Shown here piece by piece: positions 37,778 through 45,875 of a stretch of DNA of 64,000 nt. Below the pieces are notes generated by a model. That model saw only the letters and a program-made list of their open reading frames with translations. It ran no database searches and was not told the origin of the DNA. The first letter of the stretch is position 1, and each line of letters opens with the position of its first letter. This DNA is from Microbacterium lacus (GTDB taxonomy: Bacteria; Actinomycetota; Actinomycetes; Actinomycetales; Microbacteriaceae): contig NZ_NMUM01000011.1 in NCBI RefSeq assembly GCF_002812805.1, positions 1-64,000 of the forward strand, written 5' to 3'. Made by a program: the position numbers and the translations under genes.

Positions 37778-39543
37778 CGGGTCACCCCCGCGGGCTGCAG
37801 GGCGACGATGACATCGGCGATCTCGCGTGCGCTCCGGCGGTGCGAGACGAGCAGAATGGTGGCCCCGGCATCCGCCATGCCACGCAGGCTCCGCCAGAGG
37901 GCGGCCTCGGTCGCGGCATCGAGAGCCGAACTCGGTTCGTCGAGCGCGATCACCGGCGCACGTCCCGCGAGGTGCCGGTAGAGAGCGCGAGCCACCGCGA
38001 CACGCTGTGCCTGGCCCCCCGAGAGCCCTGCACCCCGCACACCGAGGGGGAGGGATGCGTCGATGCCGTCCGCCTGCGCGAGCGCGAGCGCTCGGTCGAC
38101 ACGGGCGGGGTCGGGCGTCGGGTCGCCGAGGGTGACGTTGTCGGTAACGGTCCCCGCGATGAGGCCGGGTTGTTGTCCGGCCCACGCGAGCCAGGTCGAA
38201 GGAGAAATGTCCCGCAGATCCGTGTCTCCGAGCGTCGCGCTGCCCTCCCACTCGGCCGCGCCGCGCAGGGCCGCGACCAGGCTTGTCTTGCCGGCTCCGC
38301 TCGGCCCCTCGATCAGCGCGATCTGCCCGGGAGCTGCGGTAAACGTCACCGCGGGGAGCATCCGATCCCCGCGTCGTACCCGCACGCCCTGCAGCGCGAG
38401 AGTGCCCGTTTCGCGGCCGAGGGTGCCCGTTTCGGCGTCGAGAGTGCCGGGAACGGGCACTCTCGCGGGCAAAACGGGCACTCTCGCGGGCAGAACGGGC
38501 ACCTTCGCGCTGTCGAGGACCGCGAAGACGTCGTCGGTCGCCGCCACCCCCTCCGCGGCGGCGTGGAATTGCACGCCGACCTGACGCAGCGGCACGTACG
38601 CCTCGGGTGCGAGAAGCAGCACGAACAGGCCGATCGAGAGCGGCAACGCCCCATCGACCAGGCGGAACCCGATCGACACGGCGATGATCGCGACCGAGAT
38701 GCTCGCGAGGAACTCGAGGGCGAAGCCGGATAGGAACGACACCCGCAGCACGCGCATGGTCTCGACGCGGTACGTTTCTGTCACCGACGCGATGGATGCT
38801 GCGGCCCGGTGTTGACGTCCGAAGACTTTCAGCGTGCCGAGCCCTTCGACCGTGTCGGCAAAACGGGCCGCCAGCTGCTGCAGAGTGCCCCACTGTCGCT
38901 TCTGCACCGCCCGCGTCGCGAGACCGATCAGAATCATGAAGATCGGGATCAGCGGGATCGTCAGCAGGACGGTCAGACCGCTGATCCAGTCCTGCCACCA
39001 CATCACGAGGATGATCACCGGGGTCGCGATCGCCGTCTGGACGAGCTGCGGCAGGTATCGTCCGAAGTAGGCTTCGAGTGCGTCGAGTCCATGACCCGCG
39101 GTCAGGGCGAGCTTCGCCGAATTACGACCGTCGAGCCATCCGGGTCCGAGCGCCCCGATCGCATCGAGCAACCCCGCGCGTAGCTGGGACTGAACACGTG
39201 CCGCGGCGCCCGCGGCACTCCGCTCCCGCACCCACGCGAGCAGGGCACGCAGCGCGACGACCCCCGCGAGCGCCCCGAGCGTCGCCGCGAGATCCGACGC
39301 GGGCATTCCCTCGATGACGCCGACGATCGCTCGCGTGAGAAGCCATGCGAAGGCGACGATCACGGCCGTCTGCAGCAGGGCGATCGCCGCGATGATCGCG
39401 AAGAATGCCCGGGACGCCGTCGCGTACTTCAGCAGTCGGGGGTCGACGGGTGGCGTCCGCGCCGACGGCGCATCCGAGACATCCTGATCCTGAGTCACAG
39501 CGCTGTCGAAGATACCGGGGTTTCCGATGATTCCGGTGTCCAT
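37774..39543 (-). CDS. cydD: Thiol reductant/heme ABC exporter CydD, with a repeat-derived linker
   Basis: The 589-residue partner of CydC. The membrane domain covers about 35-335, with DWISGLTVLLTIPLIPIFMILIG typical of CydD. The ATPase domain from about 385 has Walker A IEGPSGAGKTSLVAAL, signature GLSGGQAQRVAVARALY and Walker B APVIALDEPSSALD. Between them, at about 345-382, lies an odd linker of seven-residue repeats (VPVLPAR twice, then VPVPGTL, DAETGTL, GRETGTL), encoded by a palindromic 21-bp repeat array. It starts 3 bases after cydB. Confidence 0.92.
   Translation of the reverse strand: MDTGIIGNPGIFDSAVTQDQDVSDAPSARTPPVDPRLLKYATASRAFFAIIAAIALLQTAVIVAFAWLLTRAIVGVIEGMPASDLAATLGALAGVVALRALLAWVRERSAAGAAARVQSQLRAGLLDAIGALGPGWLDGRNSAKLALTAGHGLDALEAYFGRYLPQLVQTAIATPVIILVMWWQDWISGLTVLLTIPLIPIFMILIGLATRAVQKRQWGTLQQLAARFADTVEGLGTLKVFGRQHRAAASIASVTETYRVETMRVLRVSFLSGFALEFLASISVAIIAVSIGFRLVDGALPLSIGLFVLLLAPEAYVPLRQVGVQFHAAAEGVAATDDVFAVLDSAKVPVLPARVPVLPARVPVPGTLDAETGTLGRETGTLALQGVRVRRGDRMLPAVTFTAAPGQIALIEGPSGAGKTSLVAALRGAAEWEGSATLGDTDLRDISPSTWLAWAGQQPGLIAGTVTDNVTLGDPTPDPARVDRALALAQADGIDASLPLGVRGAGLSGGQAQRVAVARALYRHLAGRAPVIALDEPSSALDAATEAALWRSLRGMADAGATILLVSHRRSAREIADVIVALQPAGVTR
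38398..38508. repeat. Palindromic array of 21-bp units inside cydD
   Basis: Reading the plus strand, units beginning GAGAGTGCCCGTTTCGCGG (38398-38418, a variant at 38419-38439 and a partial at 38440-38451) are followed by their inverted form AACGGGCACTCTCGCGGGC (38452-38472, 38473-38493, and a partial at 38494-38508). The 21-bp period keeps the cydD frame, so the array is read as heptapeptides. It resembles an intergenic repeat family that has invaded a coding linker. Confidence 0.85.
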
Positions 39544-39546
39544 GCG

Positions 39547-40563
39547 TCAGTGCGCTGCTGCCTCCGCGGCGCTCTCGATGTGTGAGCGCGAAACACGGCG
39601 GCGGAACACCCAGTACGTCCAGCCCTGGTACGCCAGCACCAGGGGGAGGAAGACCAGCGCGGCCCACGACATGATCGTCAGGGTGTAGTCCGTGCTCGAG
39701 GCGTTCTCGATCGTCAGGCTGAACGCGGGATCCGTCGTCGAGGGCATGACGTAGGGATAGAGGGCGAACCACAGCGTGCCGACGGCCGAAACGACTGTCG
39801 CGGCGGCGAAGCCAAAGGCCCACCCCTCGCGATCACGCAGATTCGCGCCGACCGAGAGGATGAGGAACACGGCCGCGGCGATCGCCAACACCATGACCGG
39901 AACCTCGGGGTGCGCGATGACCGTCCAGAGCAGGAACGCGGCCGCGACGATGATGGTGAGGAATCCCGAGCGGGTGGCGAGCTTGCGAGCATCGTCGTGC
40001 ACCTGGCCGTCGGTCTTCAGCGCCACGAAGCTCACGCCGTATGTGAAGAACAGCAGCAGGGTCGTCACGCCACCGAGAAGCGCGTACGGGTTGAGCAGCG
40101 TCAGCAGCGTGCCGGTGAACTCGAAGTCCTGATCGATGGGCACACCCTGCACGATGTTCGCGAACGCGACGCCCCAGAGCAGGGCGGGCACGGCGGATCC
40201 GACGACGATCATCGTGTCGAATCCCTTCTTCCAGCGCAGGCTGTCGCGCTGATGCCGGTACTCGAACGAGACCCCGCGCAGGATCAGCGCCAGGAGGATC
40301 AGCAGCAAAGCGAGATAGAAGCCGCTGAAGAGCGTGGCGTACCACTCGGGGAACGCGGCGAACAGAGCCGCGCCCGCGACGATCAGCCAGGTCTCGTTGA
40401 GGTCCCAGACGGGCCCGATCGTGTTGATGATCTGGCGGCGTCCGATGTCGTCCTTGCCGAGGAAGGGCAGGGACATCCCGACACCGAAGTCGAACCCGTC
40501 GAGCAGGAAGTACCCGATGAAGAAGAATCCGATGATCCAGAACCAGAGGTAGGCGAGGTCCAT
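39547..40563 (-). CDS. cydB: Cytochrome bd ubiquinol/menaquinol oxidase subunit II
   Basis: Subunit II of the high-affinity bd oxidase, 338 residues with eight or nine membrane segments. Typical blocks are LWFWIIGFFFIGYFLLDGFDFGVGM at the N terminus, GPVWDLNETWLI near 62 and SFEYRHQRDSLRW. The start is set at 40563 by AGGAG upstream; a frame reaches 40629 but runs into cydA. It lies 10 bases after cydA and 3 before cydD. Confidence 0.94.
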   Translation of the reverse strand: MDLAYLWFWIIGFFFIGYFLLDGFDFGVGMSLPFLGKDDIGRRQIINTIGPVWDLNETWLIVAGAALFAAFPEWYATLFSGFYLALLLILLALILRGVSFEYRHQRDSLRWKKGFDTMIVVGSAVPALLWGVAFANIVQGVPIDQDFEFTGTLLTLLNPYALLGGVTTLLLFFTYGVSFVALKTDGQVHDDARKLATRSGFLTIIVAAAFLLWTVIAHPEVPVMVLAIAAAVFLILSVGANLRDREGWAFGFAAATVVSAVGTLWFALYPYVMPSTTDPAFSLTIENASSTDYTLTIMSWAALVFLPLVLAYQGWTYWVFRRRVSRSHIESAAEAAAH

Positions 40564-40573
40564 GTCGATGCTC

Positions 40574-42001
40574 CTAGTAGACCGTCGTCGTGAGTTGGGG
40601 GGATCGGTCGCCGTCGGCGTCCGGATCATTCGGGTCGGGTAGCGGATCCGGACCCTTCTGCGCCGCCTTGAGGATCAGCCCGAACTCGACGACAGCGAGA
40701 GAGGCGTAGATCGCGGTGAAGGCGATGAGCGATATGAGGACCGTCCAGCCCGGAACGTTCGGCGAGACTCCGTCCTCGGTGAGCATCAGGCTGAAGACGA
40801 TCCAGGGTTGACGGCCCATCTCGGTGAAGACCCAGCCGACCAGGCTGCCGAGCAGTGGCAGGGGAGCGGCCCAGATCGCGACCTTCCACATCCACTTCGC
40901 GACGGGGCGCTTGGCGTTCTTTCGTGTCACCCAGAGGCCCGCGACGGCGATCAGGGTGGCCGCACCGCCCAGCCCGATCATCCAGCGGAACGACCAGTAG
41001 GTCACCCAGATGATCGGCATGTAGCTGACGCCCTCGCCGAACTGCGTCTCGTACTGCGCCTGCAGGTCGTTGAGGCCCTCGACGCATCCGTCCAGCGTGT
41101 GTGTCGACAGGAATGACAGCAGGTATGGCACTCGAAGCGACCAGATCTCTTCCGAGCCGTCCGGTGTGCCGAGCGAGAAGATCGAGAACGATGCATCCGC
41201 GCCGCACGCGCTATTCCACAGCGCCTCGGCCGCCGCCATCTTCATCGGCTGCGTCGAGACCATCACGAGGCCCAGCTGGTCGCCCGACAAAGCGGTGCCC
41301 GCGAACGAGATGATCATGAACCAGAGGCCGAACCGGAGCGACGAGCGCATCGTGACGAGGTGCTGACCGCGCGAGAGGTGCCAGGCCGAGACCGCGATCA
41401 CAACGGCTGCCGCGAACATCCATGCGGCGAAGATCGTATGGGGGAAGGCCGCGAGCACGACGGGGTTGGTCAGGACGGCACCGAAGTCGATCAGCTCGGC
41501 GCGTCCGCCATCCGCCGCCATCTGGTACCCGATGGGGTTCTGCATGAAGGCGTTCGCGGCGAGGATGAAGTACGCCGAGAGGGTCGACCCGAGCACGACC
41601 ATCCAGATGGACGCGAGATGCAGGGCGCGGGGGAGTCGGTCCCATCCGAAGATCCACAACCCGATGAATGTCGCCTCGAAGAAGAACGCCATGAGTCCCT
41701 CGAAGGCGAGCGGCGCGCCGAAGACATCACCGACGAAGCGCGAATAGGCCGACCAGTTCATGCCGAACTGGAACTCCTGCACGATGCCCGTGACGACGCC
41801 CATCGCGAAGTTGATCAGGAAGATCTTGCCGAAGAGCCGCGTCAGGTGCAGCCACTTCACGTCGCCGTTCCGGTGCCAGGCCGTCTGGAAGATCGCCACG
41901 ACGAGCGCCAGTCCCAGGGTGAGGGGGACGAAGAGGTAGTGATAGAGCGTCGTCAGGCCGAACTGCCAACGGGCGAGCAGCAGCGGGTCGAGAAAATCCA
42001 T
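40574..42001 (-). CDS. cydA: Cytochrome bd oxidase subunit I
   Basis: The quinol-oxidising, heme-bearing subunit of cytochrome bd, 475 residues. It starts LARWQFGLTTLYHYLFVPLTLG with the heme-ligand His in the first helix. GDQLGLVMVSTQPMKMAAAEALW carries the conserved Lys and Glu of the quinol site, and GRQPWIVF follows in the C-terminal half. The region after the quinol site is short, so this is the short Q-loop form. AAGGAG lies 8 bases before the ATG at 42001. First gene of cydABDC, used at low oxygen or under respiratory stress. Confidence 0.95.
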   Translation of the reverse strand: MDFLDPLLLARWQFGLTTLYHYLFVPLTLGLALVVAIFQTAWHRNGDVKWLHLTRLFGKIFLINFAMGVVTGIVQEFQFGMNWSAYSRFVGDVFGAPLAFEGLMAFFFEATFIGLWIFGWDRLPRALHLASIWMVVLGSTLSAYFILAANAFMQNPIGYQMAADGGRAELIDFGAVLTNPVVLAAFPHTIFAAWMFAAAVVIAVSAWHLSRGQHLVTMRSSLRFGLWFMIISFAGTALSGDQLGLVMVSTQPMKMAAAEALWNSACGADASFSIFSLGTPDGSEEIWSLRVPYLLSFLSTHTLDGCVEGLNDLQAQYETQFGEGVSYMPIIWVTYWSFRWMIGLGGAATLIAVAGLWVTRKNAKRPVAKWMWKVAIWAAPLPLLGSLVGWVFTEMGRQPWIVFSLMLTEDGVSPNVPGWTVLISLIAFTAIYASLAVVEFGLILKAAQKGPDPLPDPNDPDADGDRSPQLTTTVY

Positions 42002-42178
42002 GGGCGACGCTCCTTCGGTGCGCGTCGGGCCACGTTGCACCGGTCACACGAGCTCGGGCTCCGTCCGACGCGGTAGTTCAAGGATCTCAGACGGAGGGAT
42101 GCCCGGGGTGCTTCGCGGGCCGTGTAAAAAGAACGTGGCTCCGGCATCTTTCCCGGCCCTCTTCCGGGGACCCGCGGA

Positions 42179-42190
42179 TAGGCTCGACCC
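42179..42190 (+). promoter_or_regulatory. Probable -10 element for a leaderless moaA leader transcript
   Basis: TAGGCT at 42179-42184 lies exactly 6 bases before the ATG at 42191, the same geometry as at several other start codons in this window. Confidence 0.55.
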
Positions 42191-42229
42191 ATGCGTGTGT
42201 GCGGAAGACGAGGGGGCGGCGGCCGATGA
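42191..42229 (+). CDS. Leader peptide upstream of moaA (12 codons)
   Basis: A tiny frame encodes [12 protein letters not shown] and stops at TGA 42227-42229, overlapping the moaA ATG (42226) in ATGA. TAGGCT 6 bases upstream predicts that the mRNA starts at this ATG, so translation would be leaderless. Terminating ribosomes could reinitiate on moaA, and the run of glycine codons doubles as the GAGGGGG ribosome site of moaA. A single Cys codon at position 4 recalls the cysteine-bearing leader peptides of mycobacteria, but control by cysteine is only a guess. Confidence 0.5.
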   Translation: MRVCGRRGGGGR

Positions 42230-43308
42230 CCGCCGTGCCCGTCACGATCGCCCGCCGCGTCGAGCGCCCGGCTGGGGCCGCCGGTGATCCGGTGTCGGTG
42301 GCCGGCGCATCCGGTCCGCTGGTCGACACCCACGGTCGGGTGCACCGCGACATGCGTATCTCGCTGACCGACCGCTGTTCCCTGCGCTGCACGTACTGCA
42401 TGCCCGAGCAGGGCAATGAGTGGCTGGCGCGCACGAGCATCTTGACCCTGGACGAGATCGAACGGATCGCGCGGGTCGGCGCCGCGGCGGGCATCACGAC
42501 CTTCCGCCTGACCGGGGGCGAACCCCTTCTTCGTGCCGACATCGTCGATGTCGTGCGGCGCCTCGCCGCGATTGACAGCCCGGACGGACCCGTGCAGATC
42601 GCGATGACGACCAACGGTATCCGCTTGCCCGAGTTCCTCCCTGACCTCATCGACGCGGGGCTGCAGCGGCTGAACATCAGCATCGACACCATCCGGCGCG
42701 ATCGTTTCCACGAGCTGACCCGCCGCGATCGCCTCGACGACGTGCTCGAGGGCATCGCCGCGGCCCAGGCATCCGGCCTCCGTCCCCTCAAGCTCAACGC
42801 CGTCGCCATGCGCGGCGTGAACGACGATGAGATCGTCGAGCTGACCGAGTTCGCGATCGCGCACGATGCGCAGTTGCGTTTCATCGAGCAGATGCCTCTC
42901 GACGCCGGGCACACGTGGGATCGCACATCCATGGTGACGCGGGAAGAGATCCTCGACGCGCTCGCGACCCGCTGGACGCTCGTGCCGATCCCGGGCCGAG
43001 GTGGCGCGCCGGCGGAGCGCTGGGCGCTGGACGGCGGCCCGCACACGGTCGGGGTCATCGCCTCGGTGACCGCGCCGTTCTGCGGTGACTGCGACCGACT
43101 GCGGCTGACGGCGGACGGGCAGATCCGCAACTGCCTCTTCTCGACCACCGAGTACGACCTGCTGCCCATCCTGCGCGCCGAGGGATCGAGTGATGCCGCC
43201 CTCGACGAGATGCTGCGATCAAGCGTGCGCGGCAAGCTGCCGGGGCACGCGATCAATGACCCTTCTTTCCTCCAGCCGCTGCGCGGCATGAACGCGATCG
43301 GCGGTTGA
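42226..43308 (+). CDS. moaA: GTP 3',8-cyclase
   Basis: This radical-SAM enzyme begins molybdenum cofactor synthesis from GTP. The 360-residue protein has the SAM cluster motif CSLRCTYC near 52, the second cluster cysteines in [21 protein letters not shown] near 285, and the C-terminal GG required for activity. The start at 42226 has GAGGGGG about 8 bases upstream and overlaps the stop of the 12-codon leader peptide. It is divergent from cydA and followed after 4 bases by fdhD. Confidence 0.94.
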   Translation: MTAVPVTIARRVERPAGAAGDPVSVAGASGPLVDTHGRVHRDMRISLTDRCSLRCTYCMPEQGNEWLARTSILTLDEIERIARVGAAAGITTFRLTGGEPLLRADIVDVVRRLAAIDSPDGPVQIAMTTNGIRLPEFLPDLIDAGLQRLNISIDTIRRDRFHELTRRDRLDDVLEGIAAAQASGLRPLKLNAVAMRGVNDDEIVELTEFAIAHDAQLRFIEQMPLDAGHTWDRTSMVTREEILDALATRWTLVPIPGRGGAPAERWALDGGPHTVGVIASVTAPFCGDCDRLRLTADGQIRNCLFSTTEYDLLPILRAEGSSDAALDEMLRSSVRGKLPGHAINDPSFLQPLRGMNAIGG

Positions 43309-43312
43309 CAGC

Positions 43313-44188
43313 ATGGGACGCATCACGACCCGTCGTCCGGTGACGAAGATCACCCTCGGGGGTGAGCCGGTGCGCCGCTCCGACACCCTCGCGGTCGAAG
43401 AGCCGCTCGAGATCCGCGTCGGCGGCACGTCCCTCGCCATCACGATGCGTACGCCCGGCCACGATGTCGAGCTCGCGGCAGGCTTTCTCGTCTCGGAGGG
43501 CGTGATCTCGGCAGGGGAGCACTTCCGCGGGGCGATCCACTGCGGAGGTCCCGGTACGGGCGGACCCCTGGCGGGCAACACCGAGAACACCTACAACGTT
43601 CTCGACGTCACCCTCGCCCCGGGCGTCGCGCCGCCCGACCCCGACCTGGCCCGCAACTTCTACACGACGAGCTCGTGCGGGCTCTGCGGCAAAGCCTCGA
43701 TCGAGGCCGTCGAGACCGTCTCGGTCTACGACGTCGCTGCGGACGCTGCGGTTCTTTCGGCCGAGATGCTGGCGACCTTCCCCGACAAGCTGCGGGAACA
43801 GCAGGCGGTCTTCGACAAGACCGGCGGGCTGCACGCTGCGGCGTTGTTCGACGCGAAGACGGGCGAGCTGGTCGTGCTGCGCGAGGATGTCGGACGCCAC
43901 AACGCCGTCGATAAGGTCGTCGGCTGGGCGATCCTGAACGACAGGTTGCCGCTGTCGGGTCACGTGCTCATGGTGTCCGGACGCGCCAGCTTCGAGCTCG
44001 TGCAGAAGGCGATCATGGCGGGGCTTCCGATCCTGTCGGCCGTGTCCGCTCCCTCATCGCTGGCGGTCGAGCTCGCCGACGCATCCGGTCTGACCCTCGT
44101 CGGCTTCCTCCGCGGGTCGTCGATGAACGTCTACGCACGAGCGGACCGCATCCGGGTCCCGGCGATGCAGGAACTCACCACCGCCTGA
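43313..44188 (+). CDS. fdhD: Formate dehydrogenase sulfurtransferase FdhD
   Basis: FdhD passes sulfur to the bis-MGD cofactor of formate dehydrogenases. The 291-residue protein has the paired-cysteine loop [14 protein letters not shown] near 122 that carries the sulfur. [20 protein letters not shown] and [19 protein letters not shown] are the conserved cofactor-binding blocks. Its presence with the FdhF/YdeP-like enzyme 20 kb away suggests that enzyme is its client. Co-transcribed with moaA. Confidence 0.94.
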   Translation: MGRITTRRPVTKITLGGEPVRRSDTLAVEEPLEIRVGGTSLAITMRTPGHDVELAAGFLVSEGVISAGEHFRGAIHCGGPGTGGPLAGNTENTYNVLDVTLAPGVAPPDPDLARNFYTTSSCGLCGKASIEAVETVSVYDVAADAAVLSAEMLATFPDKLREQQAVFDKTGGLHAAALFDAKTGELVVLREDVGRHNAVDKVVGWAILNDRLPLSGHVLMVSGRASFELVQKAIMAGLPILSAVSAPSSLAVELADASGLTLVGFLRGSSMNVYARADRIRVPAMQELTTA

Positions 44189-44204
44189 TCCCGTGGGTGT
44201 GGGC

Positions 44205-44825
44205 CTACGCCGTCGCGAGTTGCACGACGCAGTGCGTCGGGTCGCACGACGGCCGCATGCCTTCGACCACGAGCGGACCGCGCGCCTCGGCGAGCACGCC
44301 CTGCATGATGCCGAGGTGCACCGAGCAGAGCGTCTCGCGGTGGGCGGACTGCGCGGTTGCGTGGGGGCATGGAGTGAGATCGATCGTGAGGTCGCGCTCG
44401 TTGATCAGCGGGTCGAAGCCGGACTCGGAGAGGTGATCGGCGATGGCGTCGAGCTGGTGCGTGCTCTCGGTGCCGAGTTCGCGAACGGATGCCCCGGTCC
44501 ACGGCATGACGCGCCGCATGATGTCGCCGCGCTCGGCGGCCGCGCGCGCCTTGCGTCGGGCAATGGGGCTGGATGCCTCGGCCGCGCCGGTCGCCGCGCT
44601 GTAGAGCACCCGCGGCCGACCGCGCGTCGTGCGGTGCTCGGTCTCGCGCACGATGTGTCCGGCCTCGAGCAGACGCTCGAGGTGCTCACGGACGGTGTTG
44701 GGATGTAGCGCCGTCGCGGCCGCGAGGCCCGCGACGGTCTGCCGTGCTTCCACCTGAATGAGGTGCAGGATCTCGACCCGACTGTAGCTGGAGATCGCGC
44801 TATATCCGACGCTCGGGGTGCCCAT
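44205..44825 (-). CDS. Winged-helix regulator with a C-terminal cysteine cluster (SufR-like)
   Basis: A 206-residue protein with an ArsR/SufR-type winged helix (TVAGLAAATALHPNTVREHLERLLEAGHIVRETEHRTTRGRPRVLY). Its C-terminal half carries cysteines in LTPCPHA, ETLCSVH and PSCDPTHC, spaced like the iron-sulfur ligands of SufR regulators. It may therefore sense oxygen, redox state or iron-sulfur status. GATAAT lies 6 bases before the ATG at 44825, so it is probably leaderless. It is convergent with moaA-fdhD. Targets might include the nearby cyd or molybdenum genes, but no site can be assigned. Confidence 0.75.
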   Translation of the reverse strand: MGTPSVGYSAISSYSRVEILHLIQVEARQTVAGLAAATALHPNTVREHLERLLEAGHIVRETEHRTTRGRPRVLYSAATGAAEASSPIARRKARAAAERGDIMRRVMPWTGASVRELGTESTHQLDAIADHLSESGFDPLINERDLTIDLTPCPHATAQSAHRETLCSVHLGIMQGVLAEARGPLVVEGMRPSCDPTHCVVQLATA

Positions 44826-44886
44826 GGCCCTATTATCCACGGCCCCGCTCGGGGGGTTCTGTGACTAAAGTCCTACGAGCTGGGGA

Positions 44887-45303
44887 TCAGGCAGACGTGC
44901 CCGTCGGCAGCAACTCCGCGATCAGGGCTTCGACGCGCGCGCGGATGTCATCGCGGATCGGTCGCACGGATTCGATCCCCTGGCCGGCTGGGTCGTCGAG
45001 CTCCCAGTCCTCGTAACGCTTGCCGGGGAAGATCGGGCAGGCGTCGCCGCAGCCCATCGTGATGACGACATCCGATTCGCGCACGGCCTCGACCGTCAGC
45101 ACCTTCGGGGTGTTGTGCGCGATGTCGATGCCCTCTTCGGCCATGGCGTCGACGGCGACCGGGTTGATGCTGTCTTTCGGAGCGGACCCGGCAGAGAGGA
45201 CCTCGATCGAGTCGCCCGCGAGTGCGCGCAGGTACCCGGCGGCCATCTGTGAGCGGCCCGCGTTGTGGACGCAGACGAACAGGACAGTGGGCTTGTCGGT
45301 CAT
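44887..45303 (-). CDS. arsC: Arsenate reductase, low-molecular-weight phosphatase type
   Basis: Reduces arsenate to arsenite for export. The 138-residue protein has the P-loop CVHNAGRS starting at Cys11 and the redox cysteines in MGCGDACP (Cys85, Cys89), so it should be of the thioredoxin-linked three-cysteine kind. It sits downstream of the flavoprotein-acetyltransferase pair, 62 bases after the latter, with its own promoter (TATGCT on the minus strand) inside the palindrome at 45333-45350. Confidence 0.92.
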   Translation of the reverse strand: MTDKPTVLFVCVHNAGRSQMAAGYLRALAGDSIEVLSAGSAPKDSINPVAVDAMAEEGIDIAHNTPKVLTVEAVRESDVVITMGCGDACPIFPGKRYEDWELDDPAGQGIESVRPIRDDIRARVEALIAELLPTGTSA

Positions 45304-45332
45304 CGGGACTCGCTTTCTCTCGTCAGTAGAAG

Positions 45333-45350
45333 CATAGGCGAATATCTATG
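45333..45350. promoter_or_regulatory. Palindromic operator at the arsC promoter
   Basis: CATAGG-CGAATA-TCTATG, with CATAG/CTATG arms. On the minus strand it continues into TATGCT, the likely -10 of arsC. The same layout occurs upstream of the pstS-like gene (55288-55307) and at the arsR-arsC fusion start (54359-54376). Confidence 0.7.
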
Positions 45351-45365
45351 GATTGCGAACCGGTG

Positions 45366-45875
45366 TCAGTCCCGGCCGTTGATCTGGCTGCGGCGCTCGA
45401 TCAGCACCGTGTCGCGCCAGTGACCCGTGTGTGGCCCCCGTCCCGAGCGCGCGATACGTTCGCGGCGGCCGACCGTGCGGAACCCCGCGCGCTCGTGCAG
45501 CGCGAGGCTTGCCGTGTTCTCGGGGAAGATGCTGGACTGGATGCACCAGACCCCAGCGTCCTCGGCGGCGTCGATGAGCGCCGAGAGCAGCATCCGTCCG
45601 ACGCCGCGTCCGCGCGCCTCTCGCGAAACATAGACGGAATGCTCGATCACGCCACGGTAGGCGGCGCGGGTCGAGACGGGGCTTGCCGCGGCCCAGCCCA
45701 GGATCGTTCCGCTGTCGTCCGCGACGAGACGAAGGTCCGGCAGGCGGGACCCATCGAAAGAAGCCCAGGTCGGCACTTCGACCTCGAAAGTCGCCTCACC
45801 GTCTTCGATGCCTTCGCCGTAGATCCGGGCGACCGCATCCCAGTCCGAGGCGTGCATCGGGCGAACGGTCGTCAT
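45366..45875 (-). CDS. GNAT acetyltransferase of the phosphinothricin/ArsN type
   Basis: The 169-residue protein matches the phosphinothricin acetyltransferase-like group that includes ArsN, which acetylates arsinothricin. RPMHASDWDAVARIYGEGIEDGEATFEVEVPTW is the typical N-terminal substrate region. EARGRGVGRMLLSALIDAAEDAG is the acetyl-CoA loop. The ATG at 45875 overlaps the flavoprotein stop in ATGA. Its location in an ars operon favours an organoarsenical or arsenic-related substrate, though glufosinate-type activity cannot be excluded. Confidence 0.82.
   Translation of the reverse strand: MTTVRPMHASDWDAVARIYGEGIEDGEATFEVEVPTWASFDGSRLPDLRLVADDSGTILGWAAASPVSTRAAYRGVIEHSVYVSREARGRGVGRMLLSALIDAAEDAGVWCIQSSIFPENTASLALHERAGFRTVGRRERIARSGRGPHTGHWRDTVLIERRSQINGRD

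Noticed and set aside
37778..39001. Upstream extension of the cydC frame by about 400 codons
   Set aside because: The extension overlaps cydD on the same strand in a different frame and has no conserved sequence; the ATGA overlap at 37777 defines the start.
42002..42225. Rex-type redox operator upstream of cydA
   Set aside because: No TTGTGAA-type inverted repeat is visible; only a weak TTGAAC could be a -35.
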